Assembly (NCBI GenBank): GCA_000469685.2
Contig: LS997565.1
Span: 388,501 to 452,500 of the forward strand
DNA: 64,000 nt
From: Haemonchus contortus
Taxonomy: Eukaryota; Nematoda; Chromadorea; Rhabditida; Trichostrongylidae
Reading direction: 5' to 3'
Positions 50,905-64,000 of this stretch are shown piece after piece. Each line of letters starts with the position of its first letter. Within the stretch, counting starts at the first letter, position 1. The translations under genes and the position numbers were made by a program. A model generated the notes under the pieces. It was not told the DNA's origin. It made no database searches and saw only the letters and a program-made list of their open reading frames with translations.

Positions 50905-51523
50905 CCCTCAGGAATACTCAGCCCTCCCCATAGGTGGTAGAAGGGACCCTCTCGCTCCCACAATCTCGGCGCTTAGGGCATAGTGGAAGCCCCGTTGCTG
51001 CCGTAGTTCGCTTTCCCGCCCCTCGATCGGTGTCACGTTAGACGAGTGTCGAGACAATACAGATTGCTATTATTCGTTCTAGGACCTACGCACAATCAGC
51101 TAATCGCCGAGTGATGAAGCGATATTTTCTCCCATTTTTTTGTCCTCTGTTTTTTCTTTTTGCTGCTGCGATCCCTTTTTAATTTCCTACCCCAAGAGGC
51201 TGAACAGGTTAGCTATTTTTGCGGTTACTTGGGCTTTTTTGTTTACATATGCTTATAAGTGAATGAATTTTTGATTACCATTGTCTGTTATTCGCACCAG
51301 GACCCACACGCGCGCAGTGAAACACACTGTTTAGGTCGTCCGGACGCCCCACTCTTCTTCATTTTTCTAGTTTCATTCTCGTCCAGCCCCCTTCTAAACG
51401 GTTTCTCGAAGCTTTTTTACTTTGGAAACACCGATGCCCGCAGTTTCTTCACCTCAGTCGCACTATTTTCGATATTGCCTTCCATTCTTCATCATAATCT
51501 GGATTACCCAGAATTATCGTGAA
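50905..51523 (+). repeat. Dispersed ~0.6-kb repeat, copy 2
   Basis: It is the plus-strand partner of 19377-19985, starting CTGAGTTCT and running through TTAGGTCGTCCGGACGCCCC to AATTATCGTGAACTGTGCC, where homology stops. Unlike copy 1 it is not followed by an RTE 3' fragment. Confidence 0.75.
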
Positions 51524-54032
51524 CTGTGCCTTCAAAGCTAGGATGGGGTACAAGTCGAATAGTCTCTTACATGGTAGTTTACCCAGCCCAGTGCCCCTTT
51601 CCCTCTTGAAGCTTAGCTCAAAAAACTGTATGATCTCGGCTAAGAAGCGTTTCCGAGCACAATTACAGGCTGACCTCCTTCTCTTTAGCGCTCAATGGCT
51701 GCTTTCAGACTTCGACGTTCGTCTGTCGGTCCGTCCGACGCGTTGCGATCGCGTTACGTGCATGCGGCGACGGCCCTAACTTGTTGCCAACACTGGATCT
51801 CTGAATGGTGAAAATGTTGTTGGGGGCCAGCACCTTTCTGGATCACTGACATCTAAAACGCAGAGAAGGAAGAGTAGGCGACTTCTATTGTTTATAGAGA
51901 TGCTTTTTAGCCAAAGATATTTCTAATGGTCTGTTTTTCGAACAAGATCTCAACTGTATGAAGTTCTGGTTCAAATTTTTCGGTCCATATTAAAAGTTTT
52001 CCAATACAAAAAGCACCGATTTGACATCTATGAGAACTTTTACATAGCTCCTCATCACTATCGTTTGTTGTCGCCTAGTATCGCCTTCTGTCGTCAGATG
52101 TTGCCTACTGGGTCCGTTGTCGCCGGTTTGACATTGGAGAATATATTTCGGACTTGCTGATGAGGAAGATCCTGTTAAAGCTTTGATAGATGTCCTTTCA
52201 GACATAGTTTCTCAGTTCAACACTTCCGACAAGAGGTTCTTACTTGGCGAGTTAGTCCTTGCTTCTCGTCGTGGTACACTTACGAGTGTAAGAAAAAGGG
52301 CGAATCAAAGGCCAAATCTGTAGTGGAATCCATGCACAACGCAATTGTAAAGATTCCTTGGGAACGCGGGCAACGTACTCACTGTTACCCTTTGTCTCAT
52401 TGTTGTGACCTATATTGCAAGCCAAATGGTCGTTTCGTTCAGGCAAAAGATAAAATAATCAATCATGGGCTTCTTAATCTTACAGATGAGAGAAATAGTC
52501 CCCACTCTAGCCCTTGCGGCATTGGGAAAGCTCAACGGGACAGCAAGCAATCAGACAAGAATAACAAAGCGTCCCCTCGCAGACCCATACTTTAATAATA
52601 ATCACATTTAAGATTTATCAATCGAAAAAACAAAGGGAAATAATGTTGCTCAACTTTACTTTCATTGCTTATCTATCAAGTTGAACCTAATTTGGCAACG
52701 ATTTAAAAAGTTGTATGGCGAAGAAATGTTCAAACAGCTGTTCAGTCACCCGCCGTTCACATTTTTGGCTTCACGCGGAGTTAATTGCAATTCCTATGAA
52801 ACAGTTCAAATATCAAAAAATACCAGCTACCTATTCTTGCGACACCCCGACCCAGCTCCTTAGGTTCGTATTTAGCCTAAAGAGTTTAAGTTTGATGATG
52901 TACACACCCGCCTCTGTAGGGCGGCGACCTCGTAGTGGGTTATCTTCGAGACAGTAGCATGGTTTACTTTGATCGATTGCTGTATTGCTGTTTCCTCCGA
53001 AGTACATACGCAAAAAACGACGGGATACTAAAACGGGCTTTGATCACACTCCACTTCAAATAACTGTTCGCAGTTACTATTATTTACCTAGACGTTTGCA
53101 TTTTGATTGCTTTAAACCTTATGCAATGCTATACAGGCAATATGACCGATAAATCAATGTGATGAGACTTAAATGAGACAGCTATATCTGGTTCGCCCCC
53201 CAACTGACCCCAAACCCCACAAAAATTCTCCTCGCGCGGCAAAGTATAGCAATACTGACGATCGGTACAATGTACGGGCTTCTTATGCAGCTCTAACACG
53301 GCGCAAACTTCCACTTGATCATGAAAGTTGGCAGGTGTAAAAAGCTTGTCCAGGAAAGGCGCCTTAGCATTCATCTCCTTGGAACTCATGGTAATTTATT
53401 CATTTCAATACTAATTCTCTTTGTATCACAATAATGGCGCCTTCGGCCCGCAGAATAGAAACTGTCAGAAGCCCATGGAACCTTATAGCCACTGCCATAC
53501 GTCGTCAGCCATCCAACAACAACAACAGGAGAACACCTGTCGAGCTCTCATTTGTAGATATAACTTGTCATTTTTGTCATGTATACATGCCCACTTAGGC
53601 CCCCATTGAATTGTAGACTCTGTTGCCGGTGTACTATCGTCGTCTACGGCGACGATTTTCATATCTTTTTCGTCGTCTCACCGTCTGAGACGACTCCCTA
53701 AGTTAGCCCACGCCCCTCATGATACGGGGTCGAGCGGTACCACCGAAAAGCGTGGTCCTCACTTCTACCTCTAATAACGTCAAGGGCGAGACGTAGGTTC
53801 TGTAGCTTGATAAAGGATTATTTATTGCAGTCTGAGTTCTATTAGCGGTAACATGCGCGCTCATTATTTATTTGTTTCATTCTACTTCGTAGTAACCGGA
53901 GTCCATAAAAACCACTGAACCGCCAGCACAAAACCCAGTGATATACTCCATCAGTTAAGCTAGCAAACAGGACCGTTTACCATCCTTTCACAACTCGAAG
54001 TAGATTAACATGTTATAGTTATTAATGAATAC
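51524..54032. other. Intergenic, no supported gene
   Basis: The longest competing frames (52252-52595 on both strands, 53129-53389 minus) show no domain. The minus frame at 53129-53389 starts MSSKEMNAKAPFLDKLF and has several Cys but no splice partner I could find. A CGTCGTC-rich segment lies near 53638-53690. Confidence 0.4.
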
Positions 54033-54285
54033 TTACGTCAACTTCGGCTCCCTCTGATATGATACGTAAGGTTCGAGAGCACCGAGTTTTGGGTGGTACG
54101 GTATTTGACATTGCACGAGCTTATGTTCCGTGTGTTCTTGCTTCTTTTTTGTCAGTTTGAACTTTTTTTTGTCGTTATGGATATGCTTAACCCCATGTTG
54201 GCGAATGGTTTGCAGCAATTTGCGTTGAACAGCAGGGTAGCTTAAAAGCCGGAAATGCATATTTGAAGAAAATCCTAGAAGAAGG
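54033..54285 (-). CDS. Possible exon of an unrecognised gene
   Basis: On the minus strand a strong acceptor (CTCCTTCTTCTAG) precedes an open frame that includes MHFRLLSYPAVQRKLLQ, a lysine-rich stretch (NDKKKFKLTKKKQEH) and KLGALEPYVSYQREPKL, and ends at a consensus donor (GAC|GTAAGTA, near 54037). Both splice signals and an uninterrupted ~80-codon frame between them favour a real exon. The ATG near its start could be an initiator after trans-splicing. I did not find a following exon or recognise the protein. The basic N-terminus without membrane segments would suit a nuclear, ribosomal or mitochondrial protein, but this is a guess. Confidence 0.35.
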
Positions 54286-54300
54286 AGGTACATTCTAGTA

Positions 54301-55052
54301 CACCGTTACACTCAATTTTTAATGGAGCTTATGAATGCAACTAGCAAAAGTTAGAAATCGGTCGAAAGCTTTTGGTCTTAGGGGCTTGACACTGCCGATA
54401 GGTATGTGCATACTCTTATGTAACTGCCCTGAGGCATGGAATGCGACCACCATCAGATGGCATTAAATAATACGTAGACGAGCATCCACCAAGGGCACGT
54501 AAGTGTTCTATCCCAGCCCACCCATTGGTAACGAACATAATCCGATATTTGCGACCTACCTTCGTTTGAATGGAGACTTTCATGCTCCAATCACATTTAG
54601 CAATCACTAAAGCGCAGCGGTCGTTGCGCGGTTGCCCTAAAAAGTTCGTTTTATTCTCTCGCTTCAGTTGCGACGGGTAGTTTGTTTTTTCTTACTTGTT
54701 GTTATTATGATGAGACTTGCTTTTTCGAACTTTCCAACCTTCTTTGAAAGACAATGTGCTTTTACTTACTATGTGCTGGCTCTTGAGTATCCTCCACTCT
54801 GCTTACCTAGGAACTTATTTGTGGTTTTCTCTTAAGTTTTTGTGTTGGTGCGCTTACAATGTCACGAATTTGAAACGACTGTCGAGACTTCAACTCCTGG
54901 ACGTTGTTTACTTTTTTCAACTGAAATTGTTCAGGGATTCGAAGAAAACAGCTCATCTTGGGCTTGCTGGTTTACCATCATCGCTGAAGAAAGTGGTCGG
55001 AGGGGTAATTGAAGTGTGCGCGTGCGTGTGAAGAAGAAAACGAATAGAAGCG
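54301..55052. other. Upstream region of plp-1
   Basis: This lies between the minus-strand exon candidate and the PUR-alpha start, so it could serve as a divergent promoter. A plus-strand open frame at 54717-55031 is hydrophobic and unrecognised; it ends 22 bases before the plp-1 ATG and is more likely untranslated sequence. I could not identify a TATA box or initiator with confidence. Confidence 0.35.
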
Positions 55053-57066
55053 ATGTCGGAAGGGAGTGTTGAACGCGCTGGAAGCAGACGTAACGAGGAG
55101 GAGCTCGCAAGCAAGCAGCTCAACATTCAGTACAAGAGATATTATGTGGATGTAAAGCAGAATAACCGCGGGCGCTTTATCAAAATTGCTGAGGTGGATT
55201 ACATTTTATAAACCTTCTGTTTACCTGAACATAAACGAATATTCAAAATTATAAAATTATTCAAGTATAGTTTCATATCGAAACTTTGAAATTACAATCA
55301 GGGTGTTAGTTTCTACAACTGGTGGATTTAATTTAACCCTATTCGTTCTGATTACCCAAAGAAAACTCGATCATGATGTTTCAGAGGGGCTAGTGAAACG
55401 TTAGATTAACTATGACTCATCACCGTCGAGGAAACGCCTGAGTAGTGTACCAATGTTTAAAACTAAAGTTCCTGACGAAATGAAAGAAATGTATCTAACA
55501 CTCGAAATTCTCGTAATCCTGTCAGGGAAAATACAGCGTGAAACAGGTACTGGAGACTGGTGCTAGACTGAACTGAACTAGCATTTTGATTAGTTCAAAC
55601 GAAATGGCTGACTTGATGAAAAGCAGTCTCTTACTCCGTAGCAGTCGTCCGAGGTTAATAAATTACGCTGGTGCGCTGAAGCTTGACAATTTTTGAATCC
55701 TAACCCTACGTGACTGGAAGATTTCAAATTCTAGCCCTACGTGACATTTAGTAGCGTCTACATATATTTAGTGTGGAGAATTGACAGATTTTCATCCCAG
55801 AATAAAGATCTTTTACCGACAAACACTTTTGGATGGTTACCTAAAAGTTTTAGAAAGGAAACGAACTGAAGAAAGGTTCAAATCTTTTCCAGATGGGGTC
55901 GAACTACAAGTCGCGCCTCGTTTTAACTATGTCTGCGGCTGTACAACTGTGTGAGCAACTGGGCGAGATGATAAAGTTTAGCGAGACCTTACCAGAAGGA
56001 GCAGAAGGAAGCGCGGAAGTGGGTTTTGAAATCATTTTTGAAGTCATTTTCACTGCCCGGCATTCGGAGCAGAAGGAAGCGCGGAAGTGGGTTTTGAAAT
56101 CATTTTTGAAGTCATTTTCACTGCCCGGCATTCAATTTAGAATGGTGCTCTCAAATCGGAAGTGTTGGCTTTTGACTCAAGACGTTACTATCTGGACCTC
56201 AAGGAAAACCAGCGTGGGCGTTTCCTCCGCATTGCACAGACTGTTGCCAATCCGCGTATGAGTCGTGCTCAGGTAAGTTTTTTTGATGAGCCGCTTGAAT
56301 GAATTTGTAAAGTTTCGATTTCGTTCCAGATAGCTATTCCAGCGCAAGGAATGATGGAGATGCGTGACACTCTCCACGAAATGTTGGAGAAATATTCGGA
56401 AGGTTTCTTGAATGATGGAAATAGCACTGTGAGTTGTTTTTTACTTTCCATCGTTTCTCAAGTTGATGAAAGCCCGAGGGTTTTTGTTTGATTTCATCAA
56501 GTTAAGGATGCGACAAAGACTAAGCAGCTAACTGCTGACAACAACAAAACTTTTTATTTCGACATTGGGAAGAATGACCGTGGAACATTCGTTCGCGTGA
56601 CTGAGGTACATTTGCCTATTCGTAACGCTGGCAACGATACCCATATGGTCGTGTCCAAGAAAAGTTTTCTCTGTGCAAACGCTCATGAAGCATATACATT
56701 TTACGTGCTGCTACTGCAATATATCAAATGTTCGAGTGATTTCATACCTCGGGACAATACTCCAATTCATTTTCTTGTGCATTGTGCTTTGGAAAATTGA
56801 TGTTCCATCAAACGCAGAGCAAATGCGGTCAAACTGTAAATCACCAAAAGGAGCTCTTGCAGCACAGCGAGAAGCTCCACTCTTAGAGCTGCGACATTTT
56901 TATTTTATTGGCTTTATATTTTCAGGTTAAGCAGCCGGCTGGTTACCGTACCTCGATAACCATTCCACAATCTGCTCTTGACAAATTCCGCCATCTACTT
57001 GATGATATTATCGAAGATCTAGCAGCACCTGCAGCAAAGCCGCAGGTGGGAGAGGGCGATGCATAG
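55053..57066 (+). CDS. plp-1: PUR-alpha single-stranded nucleic-acid-binding protein
   Basis: PUR proteins bind purine-rich single-stranded DNA and RNA and act in transcription and mRNA transport. Exons: 55053-55193, 55893-56018, 56141-56272, 56330-56428, 56507-56605, 56926-57066; all junctions are phase 0 and give 245 residues. Three PUR repeats are visible: repeat I ([18 protein letters not shown], then [20 protein letters not shown]), repeat II ([18 protein letters not shown], then [15 protein letters not shown]) and repeat III ([18 protein letters not shown], then [19 protein letters not shown]). The K/R-N-x-R-G-x-F-x-[RK]-[IV] core is intact in each. The vertebrate glycine-rich N-terminus and glutamine-rich C-terminus are absent. 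Intron 2 contains a 68-bp tandem duplication that copies its own donor. The acceptor before exon 5 (GTTAAG) is weak but fixed by phase. Confidence 0.94.
55999..56134 (+). repeat. 68-bp tandem duplication across plp-1 exon 2 / intron 2
   Basis: Two copies of a 68-bp unit (starting GGAGCAGAAGGAAGCG, ending CGGCATTC) lie in tandem with essentially no differences. Each copy includes the exon 2 donor GAA|GTGGGT, so donors occur at 56018/56019 and 56086/56087. Use of the second would add 68 nucleotides and shift the frame. Confidence 0.9.
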
Positions 57067-57487
57067 GAAGATAGCGATATGGCGAAGAGGGCGTTTTCAT
57101 CTTTAGAGCACTTTCTACCTCAATTTGCTCTCTGATGTATAGTGTTGTCGCTCTCAGAAGTGTTGAATGTTGCTGCTACTCGTTCTATTTTCCCGTTGAT
57201 AACTGCTCCCGGTTTATGTAGTATGACGTGTTTCTAGAGTTCTTCTATCATTATTTGTTGTTTTTCGTGTGGATCTCGTACTCTTCACGTGATCATTCTG
57301 AAATTCATCTATAGTTGTGTACGAGGTCGTTGCCACTCCCTCGCAGTTTTCCCTATTCCACCGTGTTTCTAACACTTCTCTCAGTTATGTATGTGTATGC
57401 AATACCTGATAGATTCTCCCCTGCAAGCATTTTCTCTTCTACCGGTAGTGATAGTATTGTTGTGTTTATCTTTTGTAGCGTTGGCAT

Positions 57488-57493
57488 AATAAA
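57488..57493 (+). terminator. Probable plp-1 polyadenylation signal AATAAA
   Basis: A canonical AATAAA about 420 bases after the plp-1 stop, in AT-rich sequence, followed by TTTGTAACAGTCTTG. It lies about 130 bases before the mys-1 start codon. Confidence 0.6.
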
Positions 57494-57619
57494 TTTGTAA
57501 CAGTCTTGTTATGCTCCTGTACATATTGACGTTGAACCGTTGAGAGCTACTGGATTATAAAGTGATATTGATGAGGGTATAGAAAGGTATGGAAGGTATT
57601 GCTATTGCCTCCTTGAAGC

Positions 57620-61145
<3,526 letters not shown>

Positions 61146-61400
61146 TTCGTGCTATTCTGGGTTCGCGCGGCAAATTGCGCGGCGAAATTCGGTGCGATTG
61201 GACGACTGCAGCATTTATCATTGGGGCCCAAATTTGAAGTAAAGTAGGTTATTAGAAATGTCCGACCCTAGTAAGGCACTCTTCTTCAAGTTTGTGCCCC
61301 AATGATAGGCGCCAGATTTGTTTCAATCATCGCGAATTTCACCGTGCAATTTGTCGCGCGCACCCAGAATCGTACGAATCGAACGTCCCCCATATTCCGC
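61146..61400. repeat. Foldback repeat family, copy D (in mys-1 intron 7)
   Basis: The left arm has TTCGCGCGGCAAATTGCGCG, GGCGAAATTCGGTGCG and CATTGGGGCCCAAATTTGAAG. The right arm has TTTGTGCCCCAATGATAGGC, CGCGAATTTCACCGTGC and TGTCGCGCGCACCCAG inverted. The spacer includes AAGTAGGTTATTAGAAATG. It is the same family as copies A-C. Confidence 0.78.
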
Positions 61401-61425
61401 TGTTTTTATGAAGGGCGTTATTGAC

Positions 61426-62003
61426 TTAGTGGCTAAACAGCTCATAGACAACGTTCCTACTCGTTCCTTCCTCTGAACCTTGCCGGTTTTGCTGAAATCG
61501 AAAAGCTTTAGCATGGCTTTTTGACTTCCATGCTCCTTCGGAAGTTGTCTTTATTTCTTTCTTAGGTGCCAGCAACTTCTCGTGCTGCCTCGCTCTTGAT
61601 TCCACTATGTCGCTCTGTAAAGCTTGCGCGCTTAGCACTAGCGTGATTGTTTCGCACACCAATTTTTTACACGCGCGGACATCCAGTTCCAACTTATTCA
61701 ACCGCTCCAGCTCCAGCTAAATGAGGTTGCACTCCTCATTTATTTTTGAGCTTACTAGCTCCTCCAGCTGTTTAGCGGTTCTAGTTGAAACTCCCTGCGA
61801 CGTTTGTGCAGGAACCTCTCGCAAGTTTGCTAGGCATTTTGTAATGATTCCGTCGAAGTACTTACCTGTTGCACTTCAGTTGCAGCGAGGTTATCCACCT
61901 TCTTTGTCAGACGCTCTAGCGTCGCTTTTATTGAAGCCAGCTGTTCTGCTGTGGTGTTCTCGTCCAACAGCAGTTTTTCTAGCTCTTCAGGGCACAGTTC
62001 CAT
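61426..62003 (-). CDS. Probable three-exon coiled-coil protein nested in mys-1 intron 7
   Basis: Unrecognised protein. Modelled exons 62003-61866, 61794-61756 and 61716-61426 give 155 residues with phase-0 junctions; donors are GTAAGT and GTAAGC, acceptors GTCGCAG and CATTTAG. It is helical and charged throughout: MELCPEELEKLLLDENTTAE, LASIKATLERLTKKVDNLAA, LERLNKLELDVRACKK and RARQHEKLLAPKKEIKTT form heptad-like patterns. It could be a small host gene or a domesticated or dead gag-type coiled-coil from a BEL/Pao-like element. The second intron (39 bases) is short, and without it the frame would stop at a TAG. It ends about 25 bases from foldback copy D. Confidence 0.45.
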
Positions 62004-64000
62004 ACTCGACCTGTTTCCCTGTGATCAGTGTGAGCTGTAAGCTGTTATGGGTACTCTTGTACAATTCCTCACACGACTATCTCGAATTACCGATCGATTC
62101 ACAACTGCGAATCCTACCACAGACAGTTCGTACACCCCAACAGTAAAGCAGAAGTGACGTCACGGAGTGTCACGTGACGCACTGCCTTCACTTTATGTTA
62201 AGGTATACTCTGCCTATCTAGGGCAGGATTCGCGCTTTAGCCGCTCTCAACGGCCTGCTAGGCGGTATCTATCAGTTCCGCGTTTAGTTCGGCCCCCAGG
62301 TCACACGGTCCAGGGGTTCTCGTGTCCCCTCCGCCGTGGTATGCGAGGCGTACATGTCGCGACCGATGGGGATTTATTACGTGGTCACTAGACTCGACCA
62401 CAACAAGAACAACAATAAAAACCTATTAAGAGATCGCCGGCCTCATATAGGCCCGTATGCATAACGCCCAGGGTAGGGAAGGGGAGAGTATCCCAAGGAA
62501 ATGTTTGTCGAGGGCGCGAGTGTTCAAATGGGGTTTTTGCCTTTGTTCTGTGTCAAGATAGTTGCAATGGAGCTAAGTATTTTCCTATAAACAGGTGAAG
62601 AATCGACAGCACTTAGTATTCATGTGATGTTTGTCTCTGCGACCTTACCTTAGCGAGAGCTCAGAGAAACGCGACCCCATTGACTCCCCACCCTGGGAGG
62701 GGAGGCCTCCCTACCCTGGGAGGGGATGAACGTACCCCTAAAATTGCGCTGGGGCGCCCATGGTCATGTAAACCATTACCCCGCTATTCACTACATTATT
62801 AGACTGAGCGCTTATTCCTCTAATTTCTGCTGCCGAATTCGTCAAGTATTGCTCTGATTTTATTCTACTGCTGCAACCAACTACAAATTTATTTATATTG
62901 CTGAATTCATTGCTATTAAGCAGTCGAATCTTCAGATAAGCAGGTTTTCTTTCTAGATTTACAGCAGTTATCGTGAGCATGTTGCATCGCGATCCTGGTG
63001 GGATTTGAGAAGGAAACTGGAATTATTTCTGTGAGCAACTACTGAGTAGTTTTTCGCCTGATTTGTATATTATTACATATCCTATTGCATTTTATTCTTT
63101 GTTACCCTGCTATTCCTGTCGTGGGAGTGGGTTGGCGTCATGGCGCTTGTTATGCGTGATATTAATTTATTTTATGTTCCACTTTTGTTCATAGCTCTCA
63201 ATTTTCATCCTAAATGAATGCTGTCAGGTATTGCAGTTGTAATTATGCACCTTCTACTCGCTTTGCTCTTAATTTTTTAACGAGCACTGCCTTGAAAAGC
63301 GGTTTACGAACCTTCGCGCAGAAGGGCCACTTCCCGCCTAGGTGCGAAAACTTGTTGTCCATTGTGTTGTCCACATATTCCATGAGCGCATAAAAAATTA
63401 AGTGTTGAAGATGTATTATAATAGCAAAAGTAAGAAAGCTCGGCGCTTAGAGCAAAAAAAGTTGTTTTCGAACAAGAATCATGTGTACACCACGTGTAAA
63501 GGTTGAAATAGACGCTGCAACGGACTGAAATGCTTCGATGCAGTGACCTGGAGAAAAGAATATCTACCAAATGTCCATCAGTGCTAGTGAAGGGGAATAA
63601 ATTTTAGGAGGGATTAAGCCGAGGGTTGCGGTGCTGGGGGTGGGTGCATAAAGGAAGGTTGCGTATGTGCAGGATATGTAAAGGTTAAAGAGTGGAAGAA
63701 GTGGCACGTATCGAATAAGTAATCCTGAATGGACTGGTGGTGATATGGTTCTTGCGGCCTCTTTGATGACGCTGCTTTCAGCCCCAAATATCTGAAAACC
63801 CTGTAAAAAATGAGAAATAGCCCAACTCCAAGCCGAGTGTTATTTAATGACTAACATGTAGAAACCACAATATCAATTGTTCATCTGGTGTGCAAATTTT
63901 ATTCGTTCGAAGCTTTTTTTCTGAGCGCTTCACTGTCTTTTTGTCCCGTTCATTTGTTTTTCCACACACTTAATTACGACCTGAGAGCAGCGTGGTGATA
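62004..64000. other. mys-1 intron 7 continuation; no supported gene
   Basis: GC-richer segments at 62150-62400 and a short direct/inverted GGGAGGGGA cluster at 62690-62725 are present, followed by AT-rich sequence. No catalytic MYST exon, RNA gene or complete transposon was recognised up to the window end. Confidence 0.45.

Noticed and set aside
54717..55031. Hydrophobic 104-codon frame upstream of plp-1
   Set aside because: No signal for splicing or initiation, composition is T-rich, and it overlaps the expected plp-1 promoter/5' UTR.
57315..57500. Open frame after the plp-1 stop
   Set aside because: It lies in the 3' UTR and ends at the AATAAA region; no domain.

Overview
The window is nuclear DNA of a nematode, most likely a strongylid (hookworm-like) of clade V. 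The reasons are short introns with TTTCAG-type acceptors, three recognisable animal genes with nematode exon structure, RTE- and CR1-type LINEs, piggyBac- and Tc1-like relics, and no bacterial operons or ribosome binding sites. The species call is inference; assignment to nematodes is firm. The window is gene-poor and repeat-rich.

Layout. At 2.1-9.1 kb on the minus strand lies a complete dystroglycan gene (dgn-1-like, 15 exons, 585 residues as modelled). Its two large introns hold a piggyBac deletion relic and a Tc1-like MITE. A 34-bp-arm hairpin sits just upstream of its start. From 9.3 to 30 kb there is mostly intergenic sequence with degraded RTE LINE pieces, one doubtful small cysteine-containing gene at 16.6-17.4 kb, a GC-rich palindrome-dense patch at 17.8-18.0 kb and dispersed repeats. 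At 29.9-32.7 kb there are long near-perfect palindromes and two copies of a foldback repeat family.

The most striking object is at 32.96-41.42 kb: a Ty3/gypsy-type LTR retrotransposon on the minus strand with two identical 296-bp LTRs and a 4-bp target duplication. It is inserted in the central spacer of a third foldback copy. It keeps RNase H and integrase but has no visible reverse transcriptase or protease. In the position where env would lie it carries about 3.8 kb of extra coding sequence ending in an intact UPF1-like superfamily 1 helicase. A good splice acceptor sits 13 bases before that block.

At 44.7-47.0 kb are two kilobase-scale (AGGC)n arrays separated by a ~340-bp near-perfect palindrome, then inverted (CAGA)n/(CTGT)n tracts. 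At 48.2-50.8 kb is a 5'-truncated, frameshifted CR1-like LINE with an (AAAT)n tail. At 55.05-59.5 kb on the plus strand are two closely spaced conserved genes: a complete PUR-alpha homologue (plp-1-like) and the first seven exons of a Tip60/KAT5 MYST acetyltransferase (mys-1-like), whose catalytic half lies beyond the window. The spacing suggests a possible operon. The large mys-1 intron 7 contains a fourth foldback copy and a probable three-exon coiled-coil gene on the opposite strand.

Exon boundaries were placed by hand from splice consensus, reading-frame phase and protein-family similarity. No alignment or database search was run.
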